From: JAHJQZ01 sp963675235
Lineage (GTDB): Bacteria > Pseudomonadota > Alphaproteobacteria > Rhizobiales > Devosiaceae
Assembly: GCA_963675235.2 (NCBI GenBank)
Contig: CAXXFU010000004.1
Location: 868,001-932,000, forward strand
Direction of reading: 5' to 3'
Length of the DNA: 64,000 nucleotides
A program made the position numbers and the translations under genes. Below, piece by piece: positions 52,331-62,033 of this stretch. The number at the start of each line of letters is the position of its first letter. Position 1 is the first letter of the stretch. The notes under the pieces are model-generated. The model saw only the letters and a program-made list of their open reading frames with translations, was not told the origin of the DNA and ran no database searches.

Positions 52331-53635
52331 ATGATGAACCTGCTCGACATGAACGGATCGGCCGGCGCCTATCCGAGCTCGTATTATGCGGCAACGGCGG
52401 AACCGCTGCCGCCCTTCGCCCCCTTACAGGGCGATACCCGGACCGAGGTGCTGATCATCGGCGGCGGCTACGCCGGTCTGACCGCGGCACTCTACCTGGC
52501 CAGGGCAGGGCGCCAGGTGACGCTTATCGATGCACATCGGGTCGGCTGGGGGGCGTCGGGCCGCAATGGCGGCCAGTTGCATTCCGGCCAGCGCCTCGAC
52601 CAGATGCTGCTCGAGAAAATGCTCGGGCCGAAACAGGCGCGCCTGTTCTGGGACATTGCCGAGACCGGCAAGTCGCTGGTGCGCAGCCTGATCAGCGAAA
52701 ACGGCATCGAGTGCGACTACGTGCCCGGCATCGTCATCGCCGACCACAGAAAGCGTTTTGTTGCCGGCACCAGGGAATATGTCGAGCATCTCAACACTGC
52801 CTATGGCTACAACAAGATCAGTTTCCTCGATGCCAGGGGCGTCGCCGACGCCATCGGCACCGATGTCTATCATGGCGGCTCCATCGACTGGGGTGCCGGC
52901 CATCTTCATCCGCTGAAATTCGTTCTCGGTCTGGCGCAGCTTGCCCGCGACACCGGCGCGACCATCCATGAACAGACACGCGCCACCGCCATTGAGCGTG
53001 GCGACAAGCTGTGTGTGACCACCGACAAGGGCACGATCACTGCCGATCACCTGCTGGTCGCCGCCAATGGCTATCTCGGCAAGCTGATCCCGGAGGTCGC
53101 CGCCCGCGTCATGCCAATCAATTCCTATATGGCCGCAACAGAGCCGATGGGGGAAGAGCGCGCCAGGGCGCTCATTCCTGACAATGTCGCCGTCGCCGAT
53201 TCGCGCTTCGTGGTGAACTACTACAAGCTCTCGTCCGACCACCGTATGCTGTTCGGCGGACGCGAGAGCTATGGCTACAAGGACCCTACCGATATTTCCG
53301 GCGCCATCCGCAAGCGCATGATCTCGATCTATCCCCAACTCGCAGATCTGAGGATCGACTACGACTGGGGCGGCACGCTCGGCATCACCATGACCCGGAT
53401 GCCGTATTTCACGCGCATCGGCAAGAACATCCTCAACGCCTCAGGCTTTTCGGGCCACGGGCTCGGCATGGCAACGCTCGGCGGCGCCATGATGGCCGAG
53501 ACCATCATCAACCAGCCGCGCTGGTTCGACACCATGGCCGGCGTGCCGAGCCAGCGTTTCCCCGGCGGCTCCTCGCTCCGTCAGCCCCTTCTCATCCTGG
53601 CCATGCTCTATTACGCCATGAGAGACAAGATCTGA
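52331..53635 (+). CDS. puuB: FAD-dependent oxidoreductase, gamma-glutamylputrescine oxidase type (PuuB)
   Basis: The 434-residue DAO-family flavoprotein has the FAD loop LIIGGGYAGLTAALYLARAG (GGGYAG at 44-49), GWGASGRNGGQLHSGQR, and the C-terminal FSGHGLGMATLGGAMMAE typical of PuuB. It oxidises the gamma-glutamylated amine to the aldehyde with O2, releasing peroxide and ammonia. I chose the ATG at 52331, seven bases after the aminotransferase stop. It precedes puuD. Confidence 0.9.
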   Translation: MMNLLDMNGSAGAYPSSYYAATAEPLPPFAPLQGDTRTEVLIIGGGYAGLTAALYLARAGRQVTLIDAHRVGWGASGRNGGQLHSGQRLDQMLLEKMLGPKQARLFWDIAETGKSLVRSLISENGIECDYVPGIVIADHRKRFVAGTREYVEHLNTAYGYNKISFLDARGVADAIGTDVYHGGSIDWGAGHLHPLKFVLGLAQLARDTGATIHEQTRATAIERGDKLCVTTDKGTITADHLLVAANGYLGKLIPEVAARVMPINSYMAATEPMGEERARALIPDNVAVADSRFVVNYYKLSSDHRMLFGGRESYGYKDPTDISGAIRKRMISIYPQLADLRIDYDWGGTLGITMTRMPYFTRIGKNILNASGFSGHGLGMATLGGAMMAETIINQPRWFDTMAGVPSQRFPGGSSLRQPLLILAMLYYAMRDKI

Positions 53636-53657
53636 ATCGGCAAGGGAGACGCCCCGC

Positions 53658-54425
53658 ATGCTCGACCGCCCGCTCATCGCCGTCATCGGCTGCAACAAGA
53701 TGCTCGAGGGCGAACCGGCCCAGACGGTGAAGAACCGCTATGTCACGGCATTGGCCGAGGAGGCCGGCGCCGTGCCGGTGATCGTGCCGAGCCTGGGACG
53801 GGCCGAGGATGCGGCGCTCATCGTCACGCGGGTCGATGCGATACTGCTGACCGGATCGGTCTCGAATGTTAATCCCCGCGCCTATGGCGCGACCGAGGCG
53901 CGCGAGCCGTTCGATCCCGACCGCGACCGCACCGCTTTCGCCCTGATCCGGGCGGCACGGCACTTTTCCGTACCGGTGATCGGCATCTGCCGCGGCTTGC
54001 ATGAGATCAATGTCGCGCTCGGCGGCACACTCAGCGACCAGCGCGACACCGGTGCAGAGCCCCATCACACCCCTGATGGCGCCAGCAATGACGAGATGTT
54101 TGCCTTCACCCACGAGATCACGCCGGCGCCGGCATCACTATATGCCCGCATCGCCGGCGCGGAGCCGTTGACGGTCAATTCCGTTCATTACCAGCGCATC
54201 GAGAAACTCGGCGATGGCCTCCGGGTTGAGGCGACTTCGCTGGATGGTGTCGTCGAGGCGGTTGCCAGCCGCGAGGCCGATCCATTGGTCTTTGCGGTGC
54301 AATGGCACCCGGAATGGCAGCCAAAGGAACGCGCCCACGACATCGCTTTCTGGCGCTATGTCGGCGAGAGTGCCCGCAGGGCAGCCCGACGTCGTGCCGA
54401 AGGCATGGCACCTTTTCAGCCCTGA
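53658..54425 (+). CDS. puuD: Gamma-glutamyl-gamma-aminobutyrate hydrolase (PuuD-like, class I GATase fold)
   Basis: The 255-residue peptidase C26 protein has nucleophile Cys111 in VIGICRGLHEIN and the His217-x-Glu219 pair in AVQWHPEWQ. It frees GABA from gamma-glutamyl-GABA, finishing the glutamylated polyamine route. An AAGGGAGA ribosome-binding site precedes the ATG. It is last in the plus-strand group and 22 bases behind puuB. The aldehyde dehydrogenase step (PuuC) is not encoded in the window. Confidence 0.9.
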   Translation: MLDRPLIAVIGCNKMLEGEPAQTVKNRYVTALAEEAGAVPVIVPSLGRAEDAALIVTRVDAILLTGSVSNVNPRAYGATEAREPFDPDRDRTAFALIRAARHFSVPVIGICRGLHEINVALGGTLSDQRDTGAEPHHTPDGASNDEMFAFTHEITPAPASLYARIAGAEPLTVNSVHYQRIEKLGDGLRVEATSLDGVVEAVASREADPLVFAVQWHPEWQPKERAHDIAFWRYVGESARRAARRRAEGMAPFQP

Positions 54426-54529
54426 ACGCGGATTGTGTCGCTATCGGCAAAGCTCGGGTGCTGAATGTCGACGTGACGTGAAAAACCGCTGTCCGGTTGT
54501 CACCATGATATTCGATCTGGTGCCCGGAG

Positions 54530-54829
54530 TTAGTGAACCATGGCCATGGCAACAGGCTGTTCATCGAGCCAGGCCTCGAGAGACTCGGCGCTGTCGGTCA
54601 CCAGCACAGGACGACCGTCGGCCGACATCACCAGGATGAACTCTCCGGCTTCGTGCTCGATATGGGCCTCCGGAACAAGCTGTGCCAAGGTGGCGGTGTC
54701 GACTGTTCTGGAGAAAACGACGGATTCGAGCCCGAGCGCCGCAAATTGCTCGGCACTCATCACCTTAAGCGGATGCAAGCCGCGCGGCGGATTGTCTTCG
54801 GTGAACTTGTGGGCGGGCTTGTCGTGCAT
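54530..54829 (-). CDS. DUF1150-family protein
   Basis: The 99-residue protein matches DUF1150, found mostly in Alphaproteobacteria beside Hsp20 genes: MSAEQFAALGLESVVFSRTV, EFILVMSADGRPVLVTDS. Function unknown. The ATG at 54829 has AAGGAG at proper spacing; the in-frame GTG at 54838 lies too close to that site. It follows the Hsp20 gene on the same strand after 72 bases and may be co-expressed in heat stress. Confidence 0.87.
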   Translation of the reverse strand: MHDKPAHKFTEDNPPRGLHPLKVMSAEQFAALGLESVVFSRTVDTATLAQLVPEAHIEHEAGEFILVMSADGRPVLVTDSAESLEAWLDEQPVAMAMVH

Positions 54830-54901
54830 TGAACTCACTCCTTGTCGGCCCCAACCTTTCGGCCGTATGGGCGCCGGCTACAGATTATTCTGCCTGATTC
54901 T

Positions 54902-55324
54902 TCAGGAATTCGCCTTGATTTCGATCTTGCGGGCGATTCGGGTTGCGACCGGGCGCTCGACACGAATGGTCAGAAGGCCGTCGCGAAGATCGGCACCAGC
55001 GACCTGCATGCCGTCGGCAAGCAGGAAACAGCGCTGGAATTGGCGGGTAGCGATGCCACGATGCAGGAATTCGCGCTCCGGCCTGTCCTCGGCCCGCCCC
55101 TTGACCTGGAGCTGGTTGTCCTCGACCACGACCTCGATCTCGTGATCGGCAAAACCGGCCACGGCGATGGAAATGTCGAAGCGTTCGCCGCCGTCTTCGA
55201 GGCGGATACGCTCGATATTGTAGGGCGGGTACCCCTCGGCCGTCTTGGCGAGGTGGTCGAGCCGTTCCTCGAAGGCTTCGAAGCCAAGCAGGAATGGCGA
55301 GGAAAACACGGAAACACGAGTCAT
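54902..55324 (-). CDS. Hsp20/IbpA-type small heat-shock protein
   Basis: The 140-residue chaperone has an alpha-crystallin core: PPYNIERI, RFDISIAVAGFADHEIEVVV, QLQVKGRA, EFLHRGIATRQFQRCFLLAD, LLTIRVERP, and ends in KIEIK. This is the rhizobial class A/IbpA layout. It holds unfolded proteins for refolding. The ATG at 55324 has AAGGA nine bases upstream; an upstream ATG at 55345 is less well placed. Confidence 0.92.
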   Translation of the reverse strand: MTRVSVFSSPFLLGFEAFEERLDHLAKTAEGYPPYNIERIRLEDGGERFDISIAVAGFADHEIEVVVEDNQLQVKGRAEDRPEREFLHRGIATRQFQRCFLLADGMQVAGADLRDGLLTIRVERPVATRIARKIEIKANS

Positions 55325-55447
55325 CTGTGTCGGTCCTTGCATCAAGCAACGCGATCAGCGCTCCGGCCCGCTTGTCGGCACCGGAACTTGCACTAAGATA
55401 TGGGTCACAAGAGGCGCGGTTCAAGTCGAAGGCGGGTGAACACAATC

Positions 55448-56311
55448 ATGACCGATCCGCATGCCGCGTCCGGCGTCTCCATCGTCATGCCGGCCTACAG
55501 GGCCGAGCAGAGCATTGTCGGCGCGGTCCGCAGCGTCTTGGCACAGACCCATCGCAACTGGCAGTTGCTGATCGTCGCCGATGACGACATCGACTACGAG
55601 TCCGTTCTTGGCCGGGCCGGGATAGCCGACAGGCGCATCCGGCATCTGTCGACCGGCGCGACCGGATCCGGATCGCCATCGGCCCGCAATCTTGGGCTCG
55701 ATCACGCCGATCACACCATCTCCGCCATCCTGGATGCCGACGACGCCTTCGCGCCGCAAAAGCTCGATCGCGTCCTGCCTCATCTTCGCAGCCACGGCAT
55801 CGTCTCCTGCGCCCTGCGCGTCGAAAGCGCGACGGGTGTTTTTCTGCGCACCGTCGCCACCGGTCCTGATCGCACCCTCGATCCGGGCGCCTATAAATTC
55901 GTCAACCTGTCGATGGATTCGATGCTGGTCTACGACCGCCAGCGCGCCGACCCGCGCTTCGATACCGGCCTGCCCTGTCTGACCGACATCGACTTCCTGC
56001 TCAGGCTATTCGCCGGCAACGAGACGGTCTTCCACATCGGTGAGCCGTTGCACACCTATGTCAAGCAGCCACAATCGGTCTCCAACAAGCCTGGTGCCAG
56101 CGCGGCGATGATTGCCACCAAGCAGTTGTTGCGCCATCGACTTTTGCAAGGGGAGTATCCACTGGCGTCGCCGAGCGGCCGCGATGGGCTGTTGCGCTTC
56201 TACGAAATTTCTCTGGCTGCCGAGCGCAGCTACGGCGCGCGCCTCCAGGACAATCCGGGGCTGTTGTTCGAGGACCATCTCGAACCGATGCTGCTAGCGG
56301 CCCGGAACTAG
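55448..56311 (+). CDS. Glycosyltransferase family 2 protein
   Basis: The 287-residue GT-A enzyme has SIVMPAYRAEQSIVGAVRSVLAQTHRNWQ (split here as SIVMPAYRAEQSI and SVLAQTHRNWQ) at its start. The SPSARNLGLDHA motif and the metal-binding acidic triad AILDADDAF follow, then CLTDIDFLLRLF further on. It transfers a sugar from a nucleotide donor, probably in cell-surface polysaccharide. No membrane helices, so it acts on the cytoplasmic face. The polysaccharide gene at 56875 is nearby but on the other strand. Confidence 0.87.
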   Translation: MTDPHAASGVSIVMPAYRAEQSIVGAVRSVLAQTHRNWQLLIVADDDIDYESVLGRAGIADRRIRHLSTGATGSGSPSARNLGLDHADHTISAILDADDAFAPQKLDRVLPHLRSHGIVSCALRVESATGVFLRTVATGPDRTLDPGAYKFVNLSMDSMLVYDRQRADPRFDTGLPCLTDIDFLLRLFAGNETVFHIGEPLHTYVKQPQSVSNKPGASAAMIATKQLLRHRLLQGEYPLASPSGRDGLLRFYEISLAAERSYGARLQDNPGLLFEDHLEPMLLAARN

Positions 56312-56344
56312 AGTAGTAATGCGATCCAGTTCGGACGCACCGAT

Positions 56345-56878
56345 CTAGCCCCGGGCCAGCTCGATCAGCTTCAGCACAGTGTTCCAGTTGCGGTTGGTGA
56401 TATCGGGGTCGAACGGTTTGCCGGCCTTGTCGAGACCGTCGCCGAACCGGCCGGAGGCCCGGCGATAGACGATGGCGAAAAAAGCGTCGGGGCGGGTCGA
56501 CACGATTGTGTAGTTGCCCGGCACATCGCGCGGCACGGCGAGCTTTTCGATGTCGGGACGGCGAAGGAACCAGGCGTACAGCTTCTGGTCCTCGCTCTCC
56601 TGTGCGCCGCCGAAAGGGGCCGACTCGCGCAAGGCAACGAGATCATCGAGCGATCTGAGGATTGTCGGCACATCAAAGCCGAAACGGGCCTTGAGCCCGG
56701 CTTCGATGCGATCGGCGAGATCGTCGGCGTCGGAAGAAAAAACGACATTGCCGCTGGCGATCAGCGTACGCGCATCGGCAAAACCCATATCGACAAAGGC
56801 ATCACGCAGATCGGCCATCTTGATGCGCCGCTTGCCGAGATTGATGCCACGCAGCAGCGCTATCTGCGTTTTCGTCAA
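56345..56878 (-). CDS. DUF1697-family protein
   Basis: The 177-residue protein matches DUF1697: IALLRGINLGKRRIKMADLR, TLIASGNVVFSSDADD, and ARFGFDVPTILRSLDDL. Function unknown; the fold is ferredoxin-like by family knowledge. Start appears to be a TTG at 56878, overlapping the upstream gene's stop by four bases, which suggests translational coupling to the CapD-like gene. Confidence 0.86.
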   Translation of the reverse strand: MTKTQIALLRGINLGKRRIKMADLRDAFVDMGFADARTLIASGNVVFSSDADDLADRIEAGLKARFGFDVPTILRSLDDLVALRESAPFGGAQESEDQKLYAWFLRRPDIEKLAVPRDVPGNYTIVSTRPDAFFAIVYRRASGRFGDGLDKAGKPFDPDITNRNWNTVLKLIELARG

Positions 56879-58842
56879 GAGTTCCGGACGCTCGCCAGGG
56901 TGACGACCTTGGCGTTTTCGTCGCGCCCATGCGCCTGGTCCTCGTCGATCATGTCGAACAGGGCCTGGCGGGCCGCAGGTGCGTCCTGAGCCGCCAGAGC
57001 TGCCTCGATGCGTTCCAGATCGGCTTCGATATTGGTGCGGGCGCCGTCAAAGCTGGTGGTACGCATGATCTTGGGTTGCGCTGTCGGCACCACGGCCTGC
57101 AGATCGTAGAACAGTTCTTCGTAGAGCTTCTCGCCGGGACGCGTGCCGACCGTAACGATCTCGATATCGCCATCGGGATGGCTGTCGTCGCACACCGTCA
57201 GACCGGCCAGTCGGATCATCTGCTCGGCCAGCGCCCTGATGCGTACGGGCTCGCCCATGTCGAGAACGAAAATGTCTCCACCCTGGCTGTACCCGCTGGC
57301 CTGCACGATCAGTTCAGCGGCCTCGTGGATCGACATGAAGTAGCGGGTCATCCTGTCGTCTGTGAGCGTGATCGGACCGCCGGCGGCGATCTGTTCCTTG
57401 AACAGCGGCACAACCGAGCCGTTGGAGCCGAGCACATTGCCGAAACGCACGGCAGCAAACTTCTGATTGCGGCCACTTGCTACCGCGCGTTCGGCGCAGT
57501 CGCGCACGATCATTTCGGCGGCACGCTTGGTCGCCCCCATGACATTGGTCGGCCTGACGGCCTTGTCGGTCGAGATCAGTACGAAATGCTCGACCCCGGC
57601 CCTGAGCGCGTGTTCGGCAATATTGGCGGTTCCGAAAACATTGTTGCGGATGCCTTCGAGACTGTTGGCCTCGACCATCGGCACATGCTTGTGGGCGGCA
57701 GCGTGGAACACCATCTGAACGGCGTGCTCCCTGAACAGTCGCTCGACAAGTGCCTTGTCCGCAACCGAGCCAAGCACCGGGAGAATTCTAACATCGGTCG
57801 CCTGACGCAATTGCCTGTCGATCTGGTAAAGCGCGAATTCGCTCTGCTCCAGAATGATCAGCTCGCGCGGCTGCCACTCGATAAACAGCCGGCACAGTTC
57901 CGAGCCGATCGATCCGCCGCCGCCGGTGACCAGAATCGAGCGGTTCTCGATAACCGAGCGCATGAGCGCCTGGTCGGCTGGAACGGCGGACCGTCCAAGC
58001 AGATCATCGATATCGATCTCGCGCATCTGCGAGATGATGAAGCGGCCGGTCGCCAGATCGGAGACTGCAGGAACCACCCGCACACGTGCGTTCAGATCGG
58101 TGAGCCTGCCGACGATCTCGGCACGCCGCGAGGAGCTGATCGAGGGCATGCACAACACCACTTCGCTGGTGCCGGTTTCGTCCATAAGCGTGGAGATCTG
58201 CGAGGATGGGTAAACACGGACCCCCGAGACATCGCGTTCGAAGAGCTTCGGGTTGTCGTCGACGAAACCGACAACGGTGGCGGCACGCTCGCGCCGGAGC
58301 GCATCGACAAGAACCGCTCCGGTCTGGCCGGCGCCATAAAGGATGAGGTTGTCCTTGCTGCGTCCGCTCGGACGTTGCGCATGCAGGGCGTATTTGATGG
58401 CGAAACGGCTGCCGGCGACAAAGGCAATTGCCAGCAATCCGTAAATCAGCGTCACCGAACGCGGAATGAGCGTCATGCGGGCGATCTCGAACAAGAAGAT
58501 CGCGCCGATCCAGGCGAATGTGGCAAACAGGACCGCGCGGGCAATGGTCCAGAACGCGCGCTCCGGCAGATAGCGGATGACGGCGCGGTACAGCCCCATG
58601 CGGATGAAAAAGGGAACGGCTATGGCCGGGGCGAGCAGAATGGCCGTCAACTGATGTGTTGTCGGCATGATCCAAGTTCCGAGCCGGATCGAAAAGGCCA
58701 GCCAGACTGCAAAAGACAGCATGACCGTGTCGAGCCCGACAAGGATGATGCGCTTTTGCGCCCACGACATTGCGCCAACCAGTTTCTGGAGCCGGCTGCG
58801 CAGGCGCGCAATGCGTGCCGCCGTACGTCTGGAACCCGTCAT
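56875..58842 (-). CDS. Membrane nucleoside-diphosphate-sugar epimerase/dehydratase (FlaA1/CapD/WbpM type)
   Basis: The 655-residue protein has four N-terminal membrane helices (residues about 33-150) and a CoA-binding-like Rossmann domain (NLILYGAGQTGAVLVDALR). The catalytic SDR domain has LVTGGGGSIGSEL and STDKAVRPTNVMGATKR, in which Met replaces Tyr of the usual YxxxK triad, typical of long-chain 4,6-dehydratases. It makes UDP- or CDP-keto-deoxysugars for surface polysaccharide at the inner membrane. Confidence 0.91.
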   Translation of the reverse strand: MTGSRRTAARIARLRSRLQKLVGAMSWAQKRIILVGLDTVMLSFAVWLAFSIRLGTWIMPTTHQLTAILLAPAIAVPFFIRMGLYRAVIRYLPERAFWTIARAVLFATFAWIGAIFLFEIARMTLIPRSVTLIYGLLAIAFVAGSRFAIKYALHAQRPSGRSKDNLILYGAGQTGAVLVDALRRERAATVVGFVDDNPKLFERDVSGVRVYPSSQISTLMDETGTSEVVLCMPSISSSRRAEIVGRLTDLNARVRVVPAVSDLATGRFIISQMREIDIDDLLGRSAVPADQALMRSVIENRSILVTGGGGSIGSELCRLFIEWQPRELIILEQSEFALYQIDRQLRQATDVRILPVLGSVADKALVERLFREHAVQMVFHAAAHKHVPMVEANSLEGIRNNVFGTANIAEHALRAGVEHFVLISTDKAVRPTNVMGATKRAAEMIVRDCAERAVASGRNQKFAAVRFGNVLGSNGSVVPLFKEQIAAGGPITLTDDRMTRYFMSIHEAAELIVQASGYSQGGDIFVLDMGEPVRIRALAEQMIRLAGLTVCDDSHPDGDIEIVTVGTRPGEKLYEELFYDLQAVVPTAQPKIMRTTSFDGARTNIEADLERIEAALAAQDAPAARQALFDMIDEDQAHGRDENAKVVTLASVRNS

Positions 58843-58975
58843 GTGCGAGGCCGCTTTGTTGTTGTTGGCAAGTCCGCGGTCGCGTCACCCGCGCATTCCC
58901 AGCATACAAGATGACGCCGGTTCCTCACAGTGTCTACCGCAATCCCACCTACTCAGCGCATTGCACAGGAAGTTT

Positions 58976-59062
58976 TGGTGCCCTGGAGAAGACTCGAACT
59001 TCCACTTCCATACGGAAACTAGCACCTGAAGCTAGCGCGTCTACCAATTCCGCCACCAGGGC
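58976..59062 (-). tRNA. tRNA-Leu (anticodon CAG), with encoded CCA
   Basis: On the minus strand GCCCTGG pairs with CCAGGGC (acceptor stem) followed by A and encoded CCA. The anticodon stem CTAGC/GCTAG holds loop TTCAGGT, anticodon CAG. A long variable arm (about 15 bases, TTTCCGTATGGAAG) confirms a class II leucine tRNA; GTTCGAGTC marks the T-arm. Confidence 0.95.
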
Positions 59063-59334
59063 ACTGTCCGGGCCTGCCCCGGTTGATGCGGCGCTCTCAC
59101 TAGGACGGGGCACCTGTCTTGTCAATTGCCAATCACGTCCGAAACCGACCTTGCGTGTCGACACCGGCTCCCCGCCTGCTCGACAAGCCGTGCGTCAACG
59201 GCTAAGAACCCGACTTGCCGGGCGATGCGGCGCTTTGCCACGACACGCCGGCAGATGAGGCTTTTTCGCGTGTTTCCGTCGGAATACACCACATGTCCGG
59301 TTGGGAAATGCGTCAGAACCGAGAGGCGACAGGC

Positions 59335-60300
59335 ATGGATCACGGCGACAAGGGCTTGGTGACCATTTTCGGTGGGTCCGGTTTCATCGGCAACCACGTC
59401 ACCCAGGCCATTGCCCGGCTGGGCTATCGCGTCCGCGTGGCGGTCAGGCGGCCGGATCTGGCGGGCGAAGTGCGCATGTTCGGCGCGCAGGGGCGGGTTC
59501 AACCCGTGCAGGCCAATCTCAGGAATCGTGATTCGGTTATCCGCGCCGCCGCTGGTGCCGACATCGTCATCAATCTCACCGGCATCCTGCACGAATCCGG
59601 GCGTCAGCGCTTCATGGCCGTGCATACGATGGGCGCCAAGCATGTCGCCGAGGCCGCTGCCGCCGTTGGCGCCAAAACGCTGGTGCACATGTCTGCCCTT
59701 GGTGCCGATGCCGATTCCAGGAGTGCCTATGCCCGTTCCAAGGCGCTTGGGGAACAGGAGGTCCTTGCCGCCTACCCCAAGGCCATAATCCTGAGACCTT
59801 CGCTGGTCTTCGGGCGCGACGATGGCTTTTTCAACCTGTTCGGCGCCATTGCTCGCATCTCGCCGGTGGTTCCAGTGATCGGCGGCGCCTCGCGTTTCCA
59901 GCCGATATTTGTCGGCGACGTCGCCGCTGCTGTCGCTGCCGCGGTTGCGGGTGCGGCGAAACCGGGGGTAACCTATGAACTGGGCGGCCCGGAAATCGAG
60001 ACCATGCGTGAACTGCTGGAGCGCCTTCTGGCCGAATCCGAGCGCAAACGCGTGCTGATGCCGATCGGGCCCGGTCTTGCCCGCTTCATGGGGCGCATCG
60101 CCCGGCTGTTGCCGTGGAAACTGTTCACTGCCGACCAGGCGGTGCTGTTGCAGGCCGACAATGTCGTCTCCGATGAAGCGATCGCCGAAAAGCGCACCAT
60201 AGCCGCTCTCGGAATCGCCCCGACAGCCATGAACTCGGTGCTGCCGACCTATCTGTGGCGCTTCCGCCGCCACGGCCAGTTCGACCGCGTCAAGGCTTGA
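59335..60300 (+). CDS. NDUFA9-like NAD-dependent epimerase/dehydratase (complex I-associated type)
   Basis: The 321-residue atypical SDR has TIFGGSGFIGNHVTQAIARLG near its start, DIVINLTGILHESGRQRF, the HMSALGADADSRSAYARSKALGE active-site region (here split as HMSALGADADS and YARSKALGE) and IILRPSLVFGRDDGFFN. This matches the alphaproteobacterial NDUFA9-like family, related to a complex I accessory subunit. Its bacterial role is unclear. I chose the ATG at 59335, where family similarity starts, with GAGAGG upstream. Confidence 0.88.
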   Translation: MDHGDKGLVTIFGGSGFIGNHVTQAIARLGYRVRVAVRRPDLAGEVRMFGAQGRVQPVQANLRNRDSVIRAAAGADIVINLTGILHESGRQRFMAVHTMGAKHVAEAAAAVGAKTLVHMSALGADADSRSAYARSKALGEQEVLAAYPKAIILRPSLVFGRDDGFFNLFGAIARISPVVPVIGGASRFQPIFVGDVAAAVAAAVAGAAKPGVTYELGGPEIETMRELLERLLAESERKRVLMPIGPGLARFMGRIARLLPWKLFTADQAVLLQADNVVSDEAIAEKRTIAALGIAPTAMNSVLPTYLWRFRRHGQFDRVKA

Positions 60301-60395
60301 ACGGCCGAGTTGTCGCCAGGCAACCGCTACTGTCCCGGCCACGCCGGGTCGCATCTGCCCTCTGAGTGTCGACGCGATCCTTGGCGCTGCCCGGA

Positions 60396-61208
60396 TCAGT
60401 TCATGAAGAACAGTGCGATCAATCCGCCGCCACCGACGAAGATGCGCCACCATGCGAAGGGCGCAAAACCGTAGCTTTTGACGAAATCCAGCAGGTAGCG
60501 CACGACGCCGATGGCGACCAGGAGCGCCACGGCGAAACCGATGGCGATGTCGAGCCCTGTATCGCCGCTCATGATCACCTCGCGGTGCTTGTAGAAATCG
60601 TAGCCGAAGGCGCCAACCATGATCGGCAGGGCGATGAAGAAGGTGAATTCGGTTGCCGAGCGTTTGTCGGTGCCGAACAGGAGCGCGCCAACAATGGTAG
60701 CGCCCGAACGTGATACGCCGGGAATAAGCGCCAGCATCTGGAACAATCCGATGATCAGACTCAGATGCCAAGGATAGGTGTAGATATCGGTGTAGCGGGC
60801 CTGCAAGGGAAGCCGGTCGACGATCAGCAGCACGATGCCGCCGATCAGGAGCATGGTGCAGATCACCACCGGGCTTTCGTAGATGACCTGCTGAATGAAA
60901 TCGTGGGCGAGAACGCCGACCAGCGCCGCCGGAAAAGATGCGAGAACGACATTGAGCGCGAACAACCAGGCACCTTTTCTGCCCCTGAGCGCGTCGACGA
61001 TCAGCTCGCCGAGTTTTTTGAAATAGACCGTGATGATGGCCAGAATCGCCCCGAGCTGGATCAGCACGACGAAGGCGACCGGCTCGGAAAGGCCAAAGAA
61101 ATGATCGGCCAGCAGCAGGTGGCCGGTCGAGGATACCGGTAAGAATTCGGTAAGACCTTCGATAAAACCCAAGATAAGCGGCACAAAAAGACCTTGATCG
61201 GCGTTCAT
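60396..61208 (-). CDS. uppP: Undecaprenyl-diphosphatase (UppP/BacA)
   Basis: The 270-residue integral membrane enzyme has the two inverted-repeat active-site motifs GFIEGLTEFLPVSSTGHLLL (Glu-rich loop) and PGVSRSGATIVGALLFG. About eight to ten hydrophobic segments are present. It removes a phosphate from undecaprenyl diphosphate, recycling the lipid carrier for peptidoglycan and polysaccharides. It converges with the NDUFA9-like gene. Confidence 0.95.
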   Translation of the reverse strand: MNADQGLFVPLILGFIEGLTEFLPVSSTGHLLLADHFFGLSEPVAFVVLIQLGAILAIITVYFKKLGELIVDALRGRKGAWLFALNVVLASFPAALVGVLAHDFIQQVIYESPVVICTMLLIGGIVLLIVDRLPLQARYTDIYTYPWHLSLIIGLFQMLALIPGVSRSGATIVGALLFGTDKRSATEFTFFIALPIMVGAFGYDFYKHREVIMSGDTGLDIAIGFAVALLVAIGVVRYLLDFVKSYGFAPFAWWRIFVGGGGLIALFFMN

Positions 61209-61308
61209 CTCATCTCCTATCCAAAGGTGACCGCCCCAGTTTGCGCCACGCTTCTAGCCTGTTTCGCCCTGAAGGGTAAGCGTAGCAAGCCAACCGAGTT
61301 CAAAGATC

Positions 61309-61986
61309 ATGCCCACATTGCTGCAGCACAGACTCGACCCCGCCTGCCGGCTTGTCCGGCTGATGCTCGGAGAGTACGGCATCGATCCCGAACTGGAGGA
61401 TGTCAGCCATTGGCGGCGCGAGGCGCGTCTGACCGATATCGATCCGGCGGCCACCGTGCCGCTGCTCATCGAGGAGGACGCAGCGCCGCTGATCGGGCCG
61501 ACGTCGGTGATCCAACATGTCGAGATGCGCTATGCACCGAGCCAGGTGGCGGGTCTGGTGCCGCTCGATGCACCGATTCGCGGTGAGATGTGGCGGCTCT
61601 ACGACTGGGTGACCATTCGCCTCAACGACGAGGTGACGCGCTACGTGCTTGAAGAAAAGATCGGCAAGCGCGAGCTCAAACAGGGCAGCCCCGACCCTTC
61701 GGCCTTGCGGGCGGCCAAGGCCAACCTCAGCGAACACCTGCAGTATTTCGCCTATCTGCTGGCGACGCGGCGCTGGCTCGCCGGGCCGGATCTGTCGCTG
61801 GCCGATTTTGCGCTTGCAGCGCATCTGTCGGCGCTCGACTATCTCGGCGACGTGCCATGGGAGTCTCATGAGGAGGTCCGCTCTTGGTTCGCGCGGCTGA
61901 AGTCGCGACCGGCCTTCCGGCCGCTACTCGGCGACCGTGTCGTCGGCATGCCGCCCTCGAAATCCTATGCCGATCTCGATTTCTAG
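61309..61986 (+). CDS. Glutathione S-transferase family protein
   Basis: The 225-residue protein has an N-terminal thioredoxin-like domain (LLQHRLDPACRLVRLMLGEYG, with VPLLIEEDAAPLIGPTSVIQ containing the cis-Pro and substrate-binding Ser-like turn). A helical C-terminal domain follows (AYLLATRRWLAGPDLSLADFALAAHLSAL; split as RRWLAGPDLSLADFALAAHL, the N-capping motif). It starts divergent to uppP. Substrate unknown; detoxification or stress roles are usual. Confidence 0.9.
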   Translation: MPTLLQHRLDPACRLVRLMLGEYGIDPELEDVSHWRREARLTDIDPAATVPLLIEEDAAPLIGPTSVIQHVEMRYAPSQVAGLVPLDAPIRGEMWRLYDWVTIRLNDEVTRYVLEEKIGKRELKQGSPDPSALRAAKANLSEHLQYFAYLLATRRWLAGPDLSLADFALAAHLSALDYLGDVPWESHEEVRSWFARLKSRPAFRPLLGDRVVGMPPSKSYADLDF

Positions 61987-62033
61987 GCGGAGCGCCTTCA
62001 GGAATAGCGCAGGACGGGTATTCCGGTTCGAAC

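Noticed and set aside
56929..58914. 661-codon plus-strand frame opposite the CapD-like gene
   Set aside because: Antisense shadow; the minus strand has full epimerase/dehydratase domains.
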